DNA from: Robinsoniella peoriensis
GTDB taxonomy: Bacteria > Bacillota > Clostridia > Lachnospirales > Lachnospiraceae
Assembly (NCBI RefSeq): GCF_000797495.1
Contig: NZ_JTGN01000011.1
Location: 124,001-188,000, forward strand
DNA length: 64,000 bases
Reading direction: 5' to 3'
This document shows positions 16,262 through 23,581 of the stretch, one piece after another. The position numbers and the translations under genes are program-made. The first letter of the stretch is position 1. Each line of letters opens with the position of its first letter. Under the pieces are notes generated by a model. It had not been told where the DNA came from, ran no database searches, and saw only the letters and a list, made by a program, of their open reading frames with translations.

Positions 16262-17707
16262 TTATTTTCTCTTTAAAACTTCCACCAGATACTCCCAGAC
16301 TCTCCTGGTAGAGGAGATGCTGAGTTTCTCATCCGTAGTATGAACATGTACCATATCCGGTCCAATGGACACACAATCTAGACCTTCGATTTTACCGGAT
16401 AAAAGTCCGCATTCCAGCCCGGCATGAATCGCCTGCGGAATCATATCTTTGCCATACATATCTTGATAAACGGAAAGCATCTTATCTCTTAAAGGAGATT
16501 CTAATTTATATTCCCATGCAGGGTAGTCTCCCTCCTGTGAATAAGATCCACCCGCCATTGCACAGAGCCCGGTTATCCTGTCAATCAGATAATCTTTAGA
16601 TGTCTGCACGGAACTTCTGACTGCTCCTGCTGCTTTAAATTCATTTTCTTCCAGCTTCATAACACCCAGATTCACTGAAGTTTCTACCAGACCTTTAATT
16701 GATGCACTCATAGCCTGTACACCATTTGGAACTGCAATCAGATATGTGGCTACCCGGTCAAATGCATCTTTGGTAAGGCAGTCCTTTACCGCGGATTCCT
16801 TCTTCTCCATCTTCACTTTCGCATCCGGATCTTTTACAGCCAGTTCATGCTGCATTGCCCCTTCAAACTTTTTAACTGCTGCTTCAAAGTTCTCTGCATC
16901 TGATTCACTTATCAATACTACTGCTTTCGCTACTTTAGGAATTGCATTATCCTTTTCTCCGCCTTCCAGAGAAACCAGGGAAACCGGCACTTCTTTCGCT
17001 GTCTGATATAAGAGTCTTCCCATCAGACAGTTTGCATTTCCTCTTTCTTTATGAATCTCAATTCCGGAATGCCCTCCAAGAAGTCCGGTCATCGAAATTT
17101 CATAAGTGATTCCTTCCCGCTTTTCTCTTGCAACAGGTATGGTGCATCTTAAACTGCAGCCGCCTGCACAACTGGTAAGCAGAAAACCTTCCTCTTCAGA
17201 ATCAATATTGATCAGCTGCTTTCCTTTCAGCATAGATAAATCAATGCCCTTTGCACCATCCAGGCCAACTTCCTCATCCACGGTGAGTATAGCCTCTAAT
17301 CTGGGGTGCTCTAACGAATCAGAATCCATCAGTGCCAGCGCAAATGCAACTGCAATTCCATCATCACCACCAAGAGACGTATTCTTAGCATAAATAAAAT
17401 CTCCATCTATGCCTAATGATAAACCGTCTTTTTCCATATCAATATCACTGTCTGGTGTTTTTACGGCAACCATATCCATATGTCCCTGAATAATTACTGG
17501 TTTTTCCTGCTCATAACCTTTCGCAGCTTCCTTAATAATGATTACATTCTTAAGTTCATCCTGGTAATATTCCAGGTTTCTATCTTTTGCAAATTTTACA
17601 AGGTATGCGCTGATTTGCTCCACATTTCCTGATCCATGAGGGATACTGCAGATCTCCTCAAAAAATTTAAAAACTGAATTTGGTTCCAGATTACTTAATA
17701 CACCCAT
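16262..17707 (-). CDS. pepD: Aminoacyl-histidine dipeptidase (M20 peptidase PepD)
   Basis: A 481-residue cytosolic dizinc peptidase that splits dipeptides such as beta-Ala-His and Xaa-His. Metal and catalytic motifs are in order: GHMDMVAVK (His, Asp), LGGDDGIAVAFALA (bridging Asp), TVDEEVGLDGAKG (catalytic Glu and ligand), and a C-terminal HAGLECGLLSG. The lid-domain segment SMTGLLGGHSGIEIHKERGNAN is characteristic of PepD. The start has AAGGAG eight bases upstream. It is a single-gene unit with its own promoter at 17814-17842 and a shared terminator with asnA. Confidence 0.93.
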   Translation of the reverse strand: MGVLSNLEPNSVFKFFEEICSIPHGSGNVEQISAYLVKFAKDRNLEYYQDELKNVIIIKEAAKGYEQEKPVIIQGHMDMVAVKTPDSDIDMEKDGLSLGIDGDFIYAKNTSLGGDDGIAVAFALALMDSDSLEHPRLEAILTVDEEVGLDGAKGIDLSMLKGKQLINIDSEEEGFLLTSCAGGCSLRCTIPVAREKREGITYEISMTGLLGGHSGIEIHKERGNANCLMGRLLYQTAKEVPVSLVSLEGGEKDNAIPKVAKAVVLISESDAENFEAAVKKFEGAMQHELAVKDPDAKVKMEKKESAVKDCLTKDAFDRVATYLIAVPNGVQAMSASIKGLVETSVNLGVMKLEENEFKAAGAVRSSVQTSKDYLIDRITGLCAMAGGSYSQEGDYPAWEYKLESPLRDKMLSVYQDMYGKDMIPQAIHAGLECGLLSGKIEGLDCVSIGPDMVHVHTTDEKLSISSTRRVWEYLVEVLKRK

Positions 17708-17813
17708 TGTTCTGCTCCTTTTTCTCTATATTTTTTTTTATGTTATCCACTTGTAAATTGAATTTATAGATTGGCTTTATTAGAAAAATCAAAAACGTAA
17801 CGCCAATAATATG

Positions 17814-17842
17814 ATTATAACTTTTTAATGAGAGATTTTCAA
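17814..17842 (-). promoter_or_regulatory. Promoter of pepD
   Basis: On the minus strand: TTGAAA (17842-17837), 17-base spacer, perfect TATAAT (17819-17814). It gives a leader of about 100 bases. The stretch 17708-18031 holds no other protein gene; it also contains the antisense RNA described at 17965-18029. Confidence 0.75.
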
Positions 17843-17930
17843 GAATAAATATCTTCCACGTTTGGTTTCATTTAGTTGACACACCATTTGTCCTGTCATT
17901 TATGCACAGTAATAAATTGCATAAAAATCA

Positions 17931-17958
17931 TTGACATTTTGATCAAACTATTTATAGA
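17931..17958 (+). promoter_or_regulatory. Promoter of a small plus-strand RNA
   Basis: Perfect -35 TTGACA (17931-17936), 16-base spacer, TATAGA (17953-17958). The only thing downstream is two hairpins ending in a T run at 18029, so it would make an RNA of about 65 bases. Confidence 0.6.
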
Positions 17959-17964
17959 CTCATA

Positions 17965-18029
17965 CAAAGTAACTATGTATCCATAGGATACACAAACCCC
18001 CACGGAATGGTGCTCCGCGGGGGTTTTTT
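17965..18029 (+). ncRNA. Candidate antisense regulatory RNA opposite a small peptide gene
   Basis: The predicted transcript starts about 7 bases after the -10 at 17953. It contains a 7-bp hairpin (TGTATCC-ATA-GGATACA, 17976-17992) and then a terminator hairpin of CCCCC-A-CGGA and TCCG-C-GGGGG arms (17997-18023) followed by TTTTTT. On the opposite strand the 30-codon hydrophobic ORF at 18124-18032 would be transcribed toward it, so the RNA would base-pair with that message's 3' region. This arrangement resembles type I toxin-antitoxin loci. No protein is encoded in the RNA. Expression is not shown by sequence. Confidence 0.5.
17997..18029 (+). terminator. Terminator of the small plus-strand RNA
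   Basis: Ten-base stem with one A-C mismatch on the plus strand and six T after it. On the minus strand the mismatch becomes a G-U pair, but only three T follow, so termination is expected mainly on plus. Confidence 0.7.
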
Positions 18030-18031
18030 GT

Positions 18032-18124
18032 TTAGCTGTCTTTCTTGTCTTTACTTAGCCACCTGCAAATATAATAAGCGGCTATACTTGCAATTATTGA
18101 AATCACAAATGTAACTGTCAGCAA
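18032..18124 (-). CDS. Possible 30-residue hydrophobic peptide (type I toxin-like)
   Basis: A 30-codon reading frame from a TTG at 18124 to TAA at 18032. It encodes one membrane-spanning helix (LLTVTFVISIIASIAAYY, then ICRWL) and a charged tail KDKKDS. This layout is like the small membrane-damaging toxins of Firmicutes type I systems. Against it, there is no ATG and no recognisable ribosome site, and an in-frame TAA lies two codons upstream, so the true 5' end may have been lost. The antisense RNA candidate on the other strand, converging from 17965, supports a toxin origin. I do not recognise an exact family. Confidence 0.4.
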   Translation of the reverse strand: MLTVTFVISIIASIAAYYICRWLSKDKKDS

Positions 18125-18165
18125 GTATTACTATTCACAACTACTTTGTAATCGCCTTATACCGT

Positions 18166-19602
18166 TTAAGATTTCTGAATAATTGCCTTATAAAAGTCAA
18201 CGCCTTTTGGCAGAACATTCATACTAATGTTTTCATTCAGCCCATGAATACTTTCATATTGCTGTTTGGTAATGGACAGGGGTGCAAACCGAATACAATC
18301 GGCACAGATATCTTTATAATATTTTGCATCTGTACCACCTGTCATAATATATGGGCTGACGCCGATACCCGGGAACAGTTCGTGTATGGTCTGTTCTACT
18401 TTTGCAAACTGTTCTCCTTTATAGTTTACTACCGGGCAGGGGTAGTCTTTATAGATGACACTGGTCTCCAGATTATATGCTTTTGCCTTCTCTGAAATTA
18501 ATGCGATACTCTCATCTGTTGGCTGATGAGGAATAAAGCGAAGATTAGCTGTTACATATGCTTCCTGAGGAAGAACATTTAAGCCCTCGGAACCTTTTCC
18601 GGTAGTAAATGCTATCGTTGTCTGGAGCATTGCCGCGCCTGCCGGGCTGATCATGGGCATGACTTTTTTTAATATCGGCTTGAATAGCCAGAGATTTGCA
18701 AATATCACTTTCATTCCAAAGCTCATATTAGGGGTCAGCCTGCGAAACATTTCAAGTACTGTCTGGCTAAATTCCACACGGAACGGATGATGTTTTTCCA
18801 CATCATTAATAAATGCCGCAAGTCTCGCCCACGGTGAATTTTTGCCGGGTGCACTTGCGTGCCCTCCGGTTCCTTTCGCCGTAAACTTAACATCCCCGTA
18901 TCCTTTTTCTAAAACACCTACCATTGCGTAAGTGCCCTTCACTCCGGGTATGGGCTCTGACATGATCATTCCGCCTTCATCGATCAGAAGTCCAAGTTTT
19001 ACTCCTTTTTCTTTTAAGTATTTCACAGTTAACGGGGCACCTTCTCCGCTGAATTCTTCTGTACAGCTGCTGGCAAGATATACATCACATTGAGGCTTGT
19101 ATCCCTCTTTGAGCAATTCCTCTACTGCTGTTAACAGACAAAACAGGCTGCCTTTTGTGTCTACCGTCCCTCTGCCCCATATATTTTCACCTACAATTTC
19201 ACCGCTAAAAGGAGGATGTTCCCATGTTCCGTTTGCCTCCACTACGTCCTGATGGCTCATCAGTAAAATTGGATCCCCTTTACCTTTTCCACTCCATTTA
19301 AATAACAGGCTTCCGTTAAAAACATGTTTTTCACAGTCTTTATGAATATTCGGAAATAACTCTTCCAATACTTTATGAAAATCATAAAATTTTGTTTTAT
19401 CATCCTCAAATCTGCTGGACACCGTTTCACATTGAATCATTCTGGATAACCGCTCTCCATATTGTCTGGAACGTTTTGGATCTCCTTTTTCGATTGTTGC
19501 GTTCAAAGCTTCCGTAGGTTTCATCATACATGCCCTGATTAAGACGATTGCTGCCAGCAAAACAATAATCAGCACAATTGCTAATACGATCCATTTCAAC
19601 AT
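18166..19602 (-). CDS. M20 family metallopeptidase with N-terminal membrane anchor
   Basis: A 478-residue protein. Residues 3-25 are a hydrophobic anchor (IVLAIVLIIVLLAAIVLI). The peptidase part has LLMSHQDVVE (metal His/Asp), WGRGTVDTKGS (bridging Asp), SSCTEEFSGEGA (catalytic Glu) and LGLLIDEGG. The lid segment GTGGHASAPG precedes IMTGGTDAKYY and a late His region. It resembles PM20D1/CPS1-type carboxypeptidases and acyl-amino-acid hydrolases. It follows two membrane-protein genes (19653-21083), probably in one operon, suggesting uptake of a peptide or acylated amino acid followed by hydrolysis. Substrate unknown. The start has AAGGAT and a 7-base spacing. Confidence 0.88.
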   Translation of the reverse strand: MLKWIVLAIVLIIVLLAAIVLIRACMMKPTEALNATIEKGDPKRSRQYGERLSRMIQCETVSSRFEDDKTKFYDFHKVLEELFPNIHKDCEKHVFNGSLLFKWSGKGKGDPILLMSHQDVVEANGTWEHPPFSGEIVGENIWGRGTVDTKGSLFCLLTAVEELLKEGYKPQCDVYLASSCTEEFSGEGAPLTVKYLKEKGVKLGLLIDEGGMIMSEPIPGVKGTYAMVGVLEKGYGDVKFTAKGTGGHASAPGKNSPWARLAAFINDVEKHHPFRVEFSQTVLEMFRRLTPNMSFGMKVIFANLWLFKPILKKVMPMISPAGAAMLQTTIAFTTGKGSEGLNVLPQEAYVTANLRFIPHQPTDESIALISEKAKAYNLETSVIYKDYPCPVVNYKGEQFAKVEQTIHELFPGIGVSPYIMTGGTDAKYYKDICADCIRFAPLSITKQQYESIHGLNENISMNVLPKGVDFYKAIIQKS

Positions 19603-19652
19603 TATTAAATCCTTCTTTCCTTTTTCGTTCTTTGTTTTTTGTTCTTTCCGGT

Positions 19653-20333
19653 TTACAACATATTTTTACGATAAAGCAAATATCCGATGCCAAGTGCCAT
19701 ACCGCCTGCAGGAATTAACAGAAGACTGGTCTGGGGAATCGCAGCCGGAACAATTACGCACAACAGTGTCATTGTAAGCAGAGGTATAAATGCGATTTTC
19801 AGGCTCTTAATAAAATACTTCAAACCAAGTGCGCCGAACAATGCCGGAACTACCGTGTCAAATGCAGGTGTCAGCACCGGATTCTGCAATACCGGAGTTA
19901 ACGGTACCAGTAAAAGTACACCTATAAATATAACCAGCATGGTCACCAATGCACTCACAGAAATACTGATAGTAGAAATAATTTCGTTTTCCACTGTCCC
20001 AACTTCTGTCTTTGCAATATCCCTGCTGTTCATGGCGCAGGGAATTTTCAAATTCGTAACATTTCCCGTAAGGAATGTCAGATAACTGCCGCCGGTTCCA
20101 AGCATGGGTGCATATACCAGAAATTCCACGATAGCTACAGGAATGTAAATAATCCCAACCTTAATGATGCCTTTTAAAAATCCGGACATATCCGGCATTA
20201 CCCCATAGAGCAGACCCATTAAAAGGGGTGCTCCTATCAGTAAAACGATTGCCACTCCCAGCGTAATTCTGCCTAACATATGCAATTGCTGATTAAATTT
20301 TTGTAAATATACTTCTTTTGCATTCTGATCCAT
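19653..20333 (-). CDS. Multi-pass membrane protein of unknown function, partner of DUF5058
   Basis: A 226-residue protein with about five to six hydrophobic segments. The loop GTGGSYLTFLTGNVTNLKIPCAMNS lies near residues 80-104 and is followed by a soluble stretch and VGTVENEIISTISIS. The repeated small-residue segments LTPVLQNPVLTPAFDTVVPALFGALG look like half-helices of a transporter. It lies 12 bases after the DUF5058 gene and precedes an M20 peptidase, so the two membrane proteins may form one transport complex. No signal peptide. The start is supported by AAGGAGG. I do not recognise a named transporter family. Confidence 0.65.
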   Translation of the reverse strand: MDQNAKEVYLQKFNQQLHMLGRITLGVAIVLLIGAPLLMGLLYGVMPDMSGFLKGIIKVGIIYIPVAIVEFLVYAPMLGTGGSYLTFLTGNVTNLKIPCAMNSRDIAKTEVGTVENEIISTISISVSALVTMLVIFIGVLLLVPLTPVLQNPVLTPAFDTVVPALFGALGLKYFIKSLKIAFIPLLTMTLLCVIVPAAIPQTSLLLIPAGGMALGIGYLLYRKNML

Positions 20334-20345
20334 AACTCTGCCTCC

Positions 20346-21083
20346 TTATGCCAATTTCATTAATACAGCTGCAATCATGCCCACCAGCATACTGGTAGCC
20401 ACACTGAAATTATCCAGCCATGCCATTTGTTTCTTCTGGGTAAAATACTCAAATATTGCCATTACCACAGCAGATATTCCGGCCACTGCTAACGGCAGAT
20501 AATTCCCTGAGGATGTAAAAGTTCCCACATAGGATCCTATGTATGCACTGCATAGCCCAATAAACATCGCTATTGTGGCATATGCCCCAAATCCAGGCTT
20601 ACCGGTCTTTTTCTGTGTCGTAGTTTTTTGTACCTTTCCCAGATATTTCTTCAGTCCAAAGATACAGCAGATTACTCCACCCAGAATTCCCACCGTCATA
20701 ACCAGTGCGATGGTGCTAAAAGCCTGCACCGACATCTCGCTTACTTTAAGTCCTGTAAGACCGATACTGGTGGCTGAAATCTCCGCAACGTTCAATTCAT
20801 ACTGCAGGGCACCGATTACGGATAGCCTAAGCCAGGAAAACGGAACTCCCAGTGTTCCGCTAAGTGCAATTACACCTAATAATATGCTGATACTTGGCAG
20901 TACGGTAAACGTGGCACTGGATGTAATTGCTCTTTTTAATACTTTTTTATCCATACCTATGGCAATGCCTGCACGGTAGCTTTTTACCAAAAATACCACA
21001 CACATTACTACGATAAACAAAAGTACCCCGCCTACGATCAAATAGAACGGTAATGCATTAACTTGTGACAAATACTCTCCCAT
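20346..21083 (-). CDS. DUF5058 family membrane protein
   Basis: A 245-residue protein with six or seven hydrophobic segments. Its central region SSATFTVLPSISILLGVIALSGTLGVPFSWLRLSVIGALQYE spans about 49-90 and is typical of the DUF5058 family; the VAEISATSIGLTGLKVSEMS loop follows. The pairing with a second membrane protein and a peptidase suggests an amino-acid or peptide transporter, but this is context only. The start has GAGGAG. Upstream, between 21132 and 21207, lie three copies of an ATTTTACTT motif that could be operator sites. Confidence 0.7.
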   Translation of the reverse strand: MGEYLSQVNALPFYLIVGGVLLFIVVMCVVFLVKSYRAGIAIGMDKKVLKRAITSSATFTVLPSISILLGVIALSGTLGVPFSWLRLSVIGALQYELNVAEISATSIGLTGLKVSEMSVQAFSTIALVMTVGILGGVICCIFGLKKYLGKVQKTTTQKKTGKPGFGAYATIAMFIGLCSAYIGSYVGTFTSSGNYLPLAVAGISAVVMAIFEYFTQKKQMAWLDNFSVATSMLVGMIAAVLMKLA

Positions 21084-21131
21084 AAATAAATCTCCTCTCT
21101 TTTTTCGGGTTTATACAGAAAACTTAATACC

Positions 21132-21207
21132 ATTTTACTTCATATTCAGTAAAAAAGGAAGTAAAATTGCTTGTTTGAATAGTTCCTATTTCCCCGAATT
21201 TTACTTG
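21132..21207. promoter_or_regulatory. Three ATTTTACTT-type boxes upstream of the DUF5058 operon
   Basis: ATTTTACTTC (21132-21141), its perfect inverted copy GAAGTAAAAT (21158-21167) and ATTTTACTTG (21198-21207). The first two centres are 26 bp apart. They lie between the divergent DUF5058 and DsbA-side units. The protein that binds is unknown. Confidence 0.4.
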
Positions 21208-21233
21208 TTCTATTCCTTGAGTTATACTATAAT
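21205..21233 (+). promoter_or_regulatory. Promoter reading toward the DsbA-like gene
   Basis: TTGTTC (21205-21210), 17-base spacer, perfect TATAAT (21228-21233). The transcript would cross the decayed fragment at 21328-21438 before reaching the gene at 21485. Confidence 0.5.
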
Positions 21234-21327
21234 ACCAGAGTGAACAATTTCTTGAATTTGGGTTTAAGTGATTATGGGACGCTTTGTAGATAGTACGATG
21301 TACTGAAAAATGGGAGTGGAAACTTGT

Positions 21328-21438
21328 ATGAACTCCGTCAGCTGGCTACAGAACTGGTTTTCTCAGCAGGATGTTGACCCCTGGCTGTGTCCGGCGGTTC
21401 GTTTTTGGAGGCAGCAGAGTGTAATTAATTGCAAATAA
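21328..21438 (+). pseudogene. Short fragment resembling the start of an Imm53-type immunity protein
   Basis: A 36-codon frame beginning ATG with GGGAGTGG ten bases upstream. Its first residues MNSVSWLQNWFSQQ look like the start of Immunity protein 53 family members, which typically begin with a WLQNWY-like segment followed by DGDWEH. Here the sequence diverges to DVDPWLCPAV and stops after 36 residues, far short of a full-length immunity protein. It is probably a remnant left by deletion or frameshift. The rest of 21084-21484 holds the boxes and promoter listed above and nothing else I can name. The identification rests on one short segment. Confidence 0.35.
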
Positions 21439-21484
21439 CTGAAAATGTTTTAAATTCTGAAACAGAAAATCGAAAGGAAAAAAA

Positions 21485-22138
21485 ATGAGTCTGAAAATTA
21501 AAGTATTTTTTGATTTTGTATGCCCATTCTGTTACCTGGAATTTTTTTCTCTGAAACAGGCTGCAAATGGACTGGATGTAACATTTGAAAGGATTCCTCA
21601 TGAACTGCGCCGTCCGCCATCTCCAATGGCTGACCCCATGCATGATGAAGCCCGCTTAAAAAGATTTGATGAAGTTTTGCTCCCGGCGGCCAGGGAACTT
21701 GGGTTGCCAATGCAGCTTCCCAGACTTTCTCCGCATCCTTATTCTACGAATACGTTTTTAGGTCTGCTTTACTGCGAAGATCATGGTGTTGGACAGGAAT
21801 ATACGGAAAAAGTATTTACAACCTTTTATGAAGATGAAAAAGATATCGGCGACCTGAATGTATTAGGTGCCATCGCAAAAGAGCTGGAACTAAACGAAAA
21901 AGAATTTCTGGAAGAGATCACTTCTAAATCGCAGCTTGCACGGCTCGATGAGCTCAATGCCCTATCAGAAGAATATGACATAACCAGTATTCCGGTAATT
22001 TATATAGGGGATACACGTCTGCCTGGTTACCATACACCGGAGGTATACGCACAGGCAATTGCAGATGCTTTATTACAGCAGGAAACTACATCTGTTTCCG
22101 GAATGAGCTGCGGTATAGACGGGCACTGCGGATTTTAA
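21485..22138 (+). CDS. DsbA family oxidoreductase (FrnE-like)
   Basis: A 217-residue thioredoxin-fold protein with the active-site motif CPFC at residues 14-17, after KIKVFFDFV. The helical insertion (about 60-150) includes RLSPHPYSTNTFLGL, as in FrnE/2-hydroxychromene isomerase-like DsbA members. SIPVIYIGD gives the conserved cis-Pro loop. The extra C-terminal CGIDGHCGF adds a second cysteine pair, possibly a redox or metal site. No signal peptide, so it is cytosolic. The start follows GAAAGGA. It ends at a large terminator shared with dapL on the other strand. The substrate is unknown. Confidence 0.88.
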   Translation: MSLKIKVFFDFVCPFCYLEFFSLKQAANGLDVTFERIPHELRRPPSPMADPMHDEARLKRFDEVLLPAARELGLPMQLPRLSPHPYSTNTFLGLLYCEDHGVGQEYTEKVFTTFYEDEKDIGDLNVLGAIAKELELNEKEFLEEITSKSQLARLDELNALSEEYDITSIPVIYIGDTRLPGYHTPEVYAQAIADALLQQETTSVSGMSCGIDGHCGF

Positions 22139-22237
22139 AAACAGCCCGGAATCCTTGATGTGGACCCATAAAAGCAGAAGCGTCTGATATTCATCAGTCT
22201 GCTTTGGAGATCCTATCAGGATTTCGGACTGTTTTTT
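22138..22237. terminator. Large double hairpin between the DsbA-like gene and dapL
   Basis: The outer arms AAACAG-CCCGGAATCCT-TGAT and ATCAGGATTTCGGACTGTTT pair almost fully and are followed by a T run. The inner hairpin AAAGCAG/CTGCTTT is at 22171-22205. It serves both convergent genes. Confidence 0.75.
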
Positions 22238-22245
22238 AATTGTTA

Positions 22246-23460
22246 TTACATTTTCTTAATTCTATCAATAGCAGCAACCGTATTTTCGTAACTGCCAAAT
22301 GCAGTAAGACGAAAATATCCTTCACCGCTTGGTCCAAATCCGGAACCCGGTGTTCCAACCACATTTGCCTTTTCAAGCAGATAATCAAAGAATTCCCAGG
22401 AAGTCATACCCTTAGGAGTCTGCAGCCAGATATATGGTGCATTTACACCGCCGGATACGGTATAACCGGCATCCTTCAGGCCATCAAAGATTACTTTTGC
22501 ATTGTTCATATAATAGGATACCTGTTGCTTTAACTGCTCCTTCCCCTGAGGCGTATACACAGCTTCTCCGGCTTTTTGAATAATATAAGGTGCACCATTA
22601 TATTTTGTGCCGTGGCGCCTTGCCCATAGTGAATGAAGGGATACATCTCCGGCTTTTAATTCTTTTGGAATAACCGTGAATCCAAGCCGTGTCCCGGTAA
22701 ATCCCGCATTTTTCGAAAAGCTGCGAAGTTCAATTGCGCAGGTTCTGGCTCCAACACATTCGTAAATGGAATGTGGTACATTTTCTTCAGATATATATGC
22801 TTCATAAGCCGCATCGTAGATAATTACGGCGCCTTCTTTATTGGCATAATCTACCCAGACCTGTAATTGATCCTTTGTAATCGTAGAACCCGTTGGATTA
22901 TTTGGGAAACAAAGATAGATAATATCCGGTCTCTCCTTTGGAAGTTCGGGTGCGAAATTATTTTCAGCTGTACATGGCATATAGATTACATCACTCCATG
23001 TCTCGGTTCCGGCATTATACGTTCCGGTTCTTCCCGCCATTACATTTGTGTCCACATAAACCGGATAGACCGGGTCACATACAGCAATTTTATTATCAAC
23101 ACTAAATATTTCCTGAATATTACCTGAATCACACTTTGCACCGTCAGAGATGAAGATTTCATCGGCTGCAATGCTGCATCCTCTGTCTTCATAATCATTT
23201 CTGGCAATGGCACTTCTTAAAAATTCATATCCAAGATCCGGAGCATAGCCGTGAAACGTTCTTGCATCGGACATTTCATCCACTGCATCATGCAGGGCTG
23301 AAATGATCGCCGGCGCCAGTGGCTGAGTAACATCTCCAATTCCAAGTCGTATAATATTTTTATCCGGATTTGCTTCTGTAAATGCAGCAACTTTTTTGCC
23401 TATCGTCGAAAACAAATAACTTCCCGGTAATTTTAAATAATTATCATTGATTTTAAACAT
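22246..23460 (-). CDS. dapL: LL-diaminopimelate aminotransferase
   Basis: A 404-residue fold-type I PLP enzyme that converts tetrahydrodipicolinate directly to LL-diaminopimelate, bypassing succinylation or acetylation, for lysine and peptidoglycan. Motifs: IIRLGIGDVTQPL near 35, YLCFPNNPTGSTIT, IYDAAYEAYISE and the PLP lysine in RSFSKNAGFTGTRLGF. The start at 23460 (MFKIND) has a perfect AGGAGG; an extension to 23505 runs into a tandem repeat and is not credible. dapF lies upstream, so epimerase and aminotransferase form a two-gene lysine unit. Length is normal for DapL. Confidence 0.95.
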   Translation of the reverse strand: MFKINDNYLKLPGSYLFSTIGKKVAAFTEANPDKNIIRLGIGDVTQPLAPAIISALHDAVDEMSDARTFHGYAPDLGYEFLRSAIARNDYEDRGCSIAADEIFISDGAKCDSGNIQEIFSVDNKIAVCDPVYPVYVDTNVMAGRTGTYNAGTETWSDVIYMPCTAENNFAPELPKERPDIIYLCFPNNPTGSTITKDQLQVWVDYANKEGAVIIYDAAYEAYISEENVPHSIYECVGARTCAIELRSFSKNAGFTGTRLGFTVIPKELKAGDVSLHSLWARRHGTKYNGAPYIIQKAGEAVYTPQGKEQLKQQVSYYMNNAKVIFDGLKDAGYTVSGGVNAPYIWLQTPKGMTSWEFFDYLLEKANVVGTPGSGFGPSGEGYFRLTAFGSYENTVAAIDRIKKM

Positions 23461-23480
23461 AGCGGCCTCCTCGCTTATAA

Positions 23481-23535
23481 CATGCTTGTTTCGTGCTTGT
23501 TTCATGCCTGTTTCGTGCTTGTTTCGTGCTTATCT
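23481..23535. repeat. Five tandem copies of an 11-bp unit between dapF and dapL
   Basis: The unit CRTGCYTGTTT is repeated at 23481, 23492, 23503 and 23514, with a degenerate fifth copy at 23525. The period is about one DNA helical turn. It lies 20 bases upstream of the dapL start codon, in the intercistronic region. Confidence 0.85.
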
Positions 23536-23561
23536 TATACCTATGCTTCGTCTATTTTTCC

Positions 23562-23578
23562 AGAGCATGTTTGAAAAT
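23562..23578 (+). repeat. Copy 2 of the gene-end short repeat
   Basis: AGAGCATGTTTGAAAAT. It begins four bases after the dapF stop codon, read on the minus strand. See copies at 117-134, 39935-39951 and 53412-53428. Confidence 0.55.
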
Positions 23579-23581
23579 TGC

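Noticed and set aside
23461..23505. N-terminal extension of dapL from 23505
   Set aside because: It would be coded by the tandem 11-bp array and has no ribosome site, whereas 23460 has a perfect AGGAGG.
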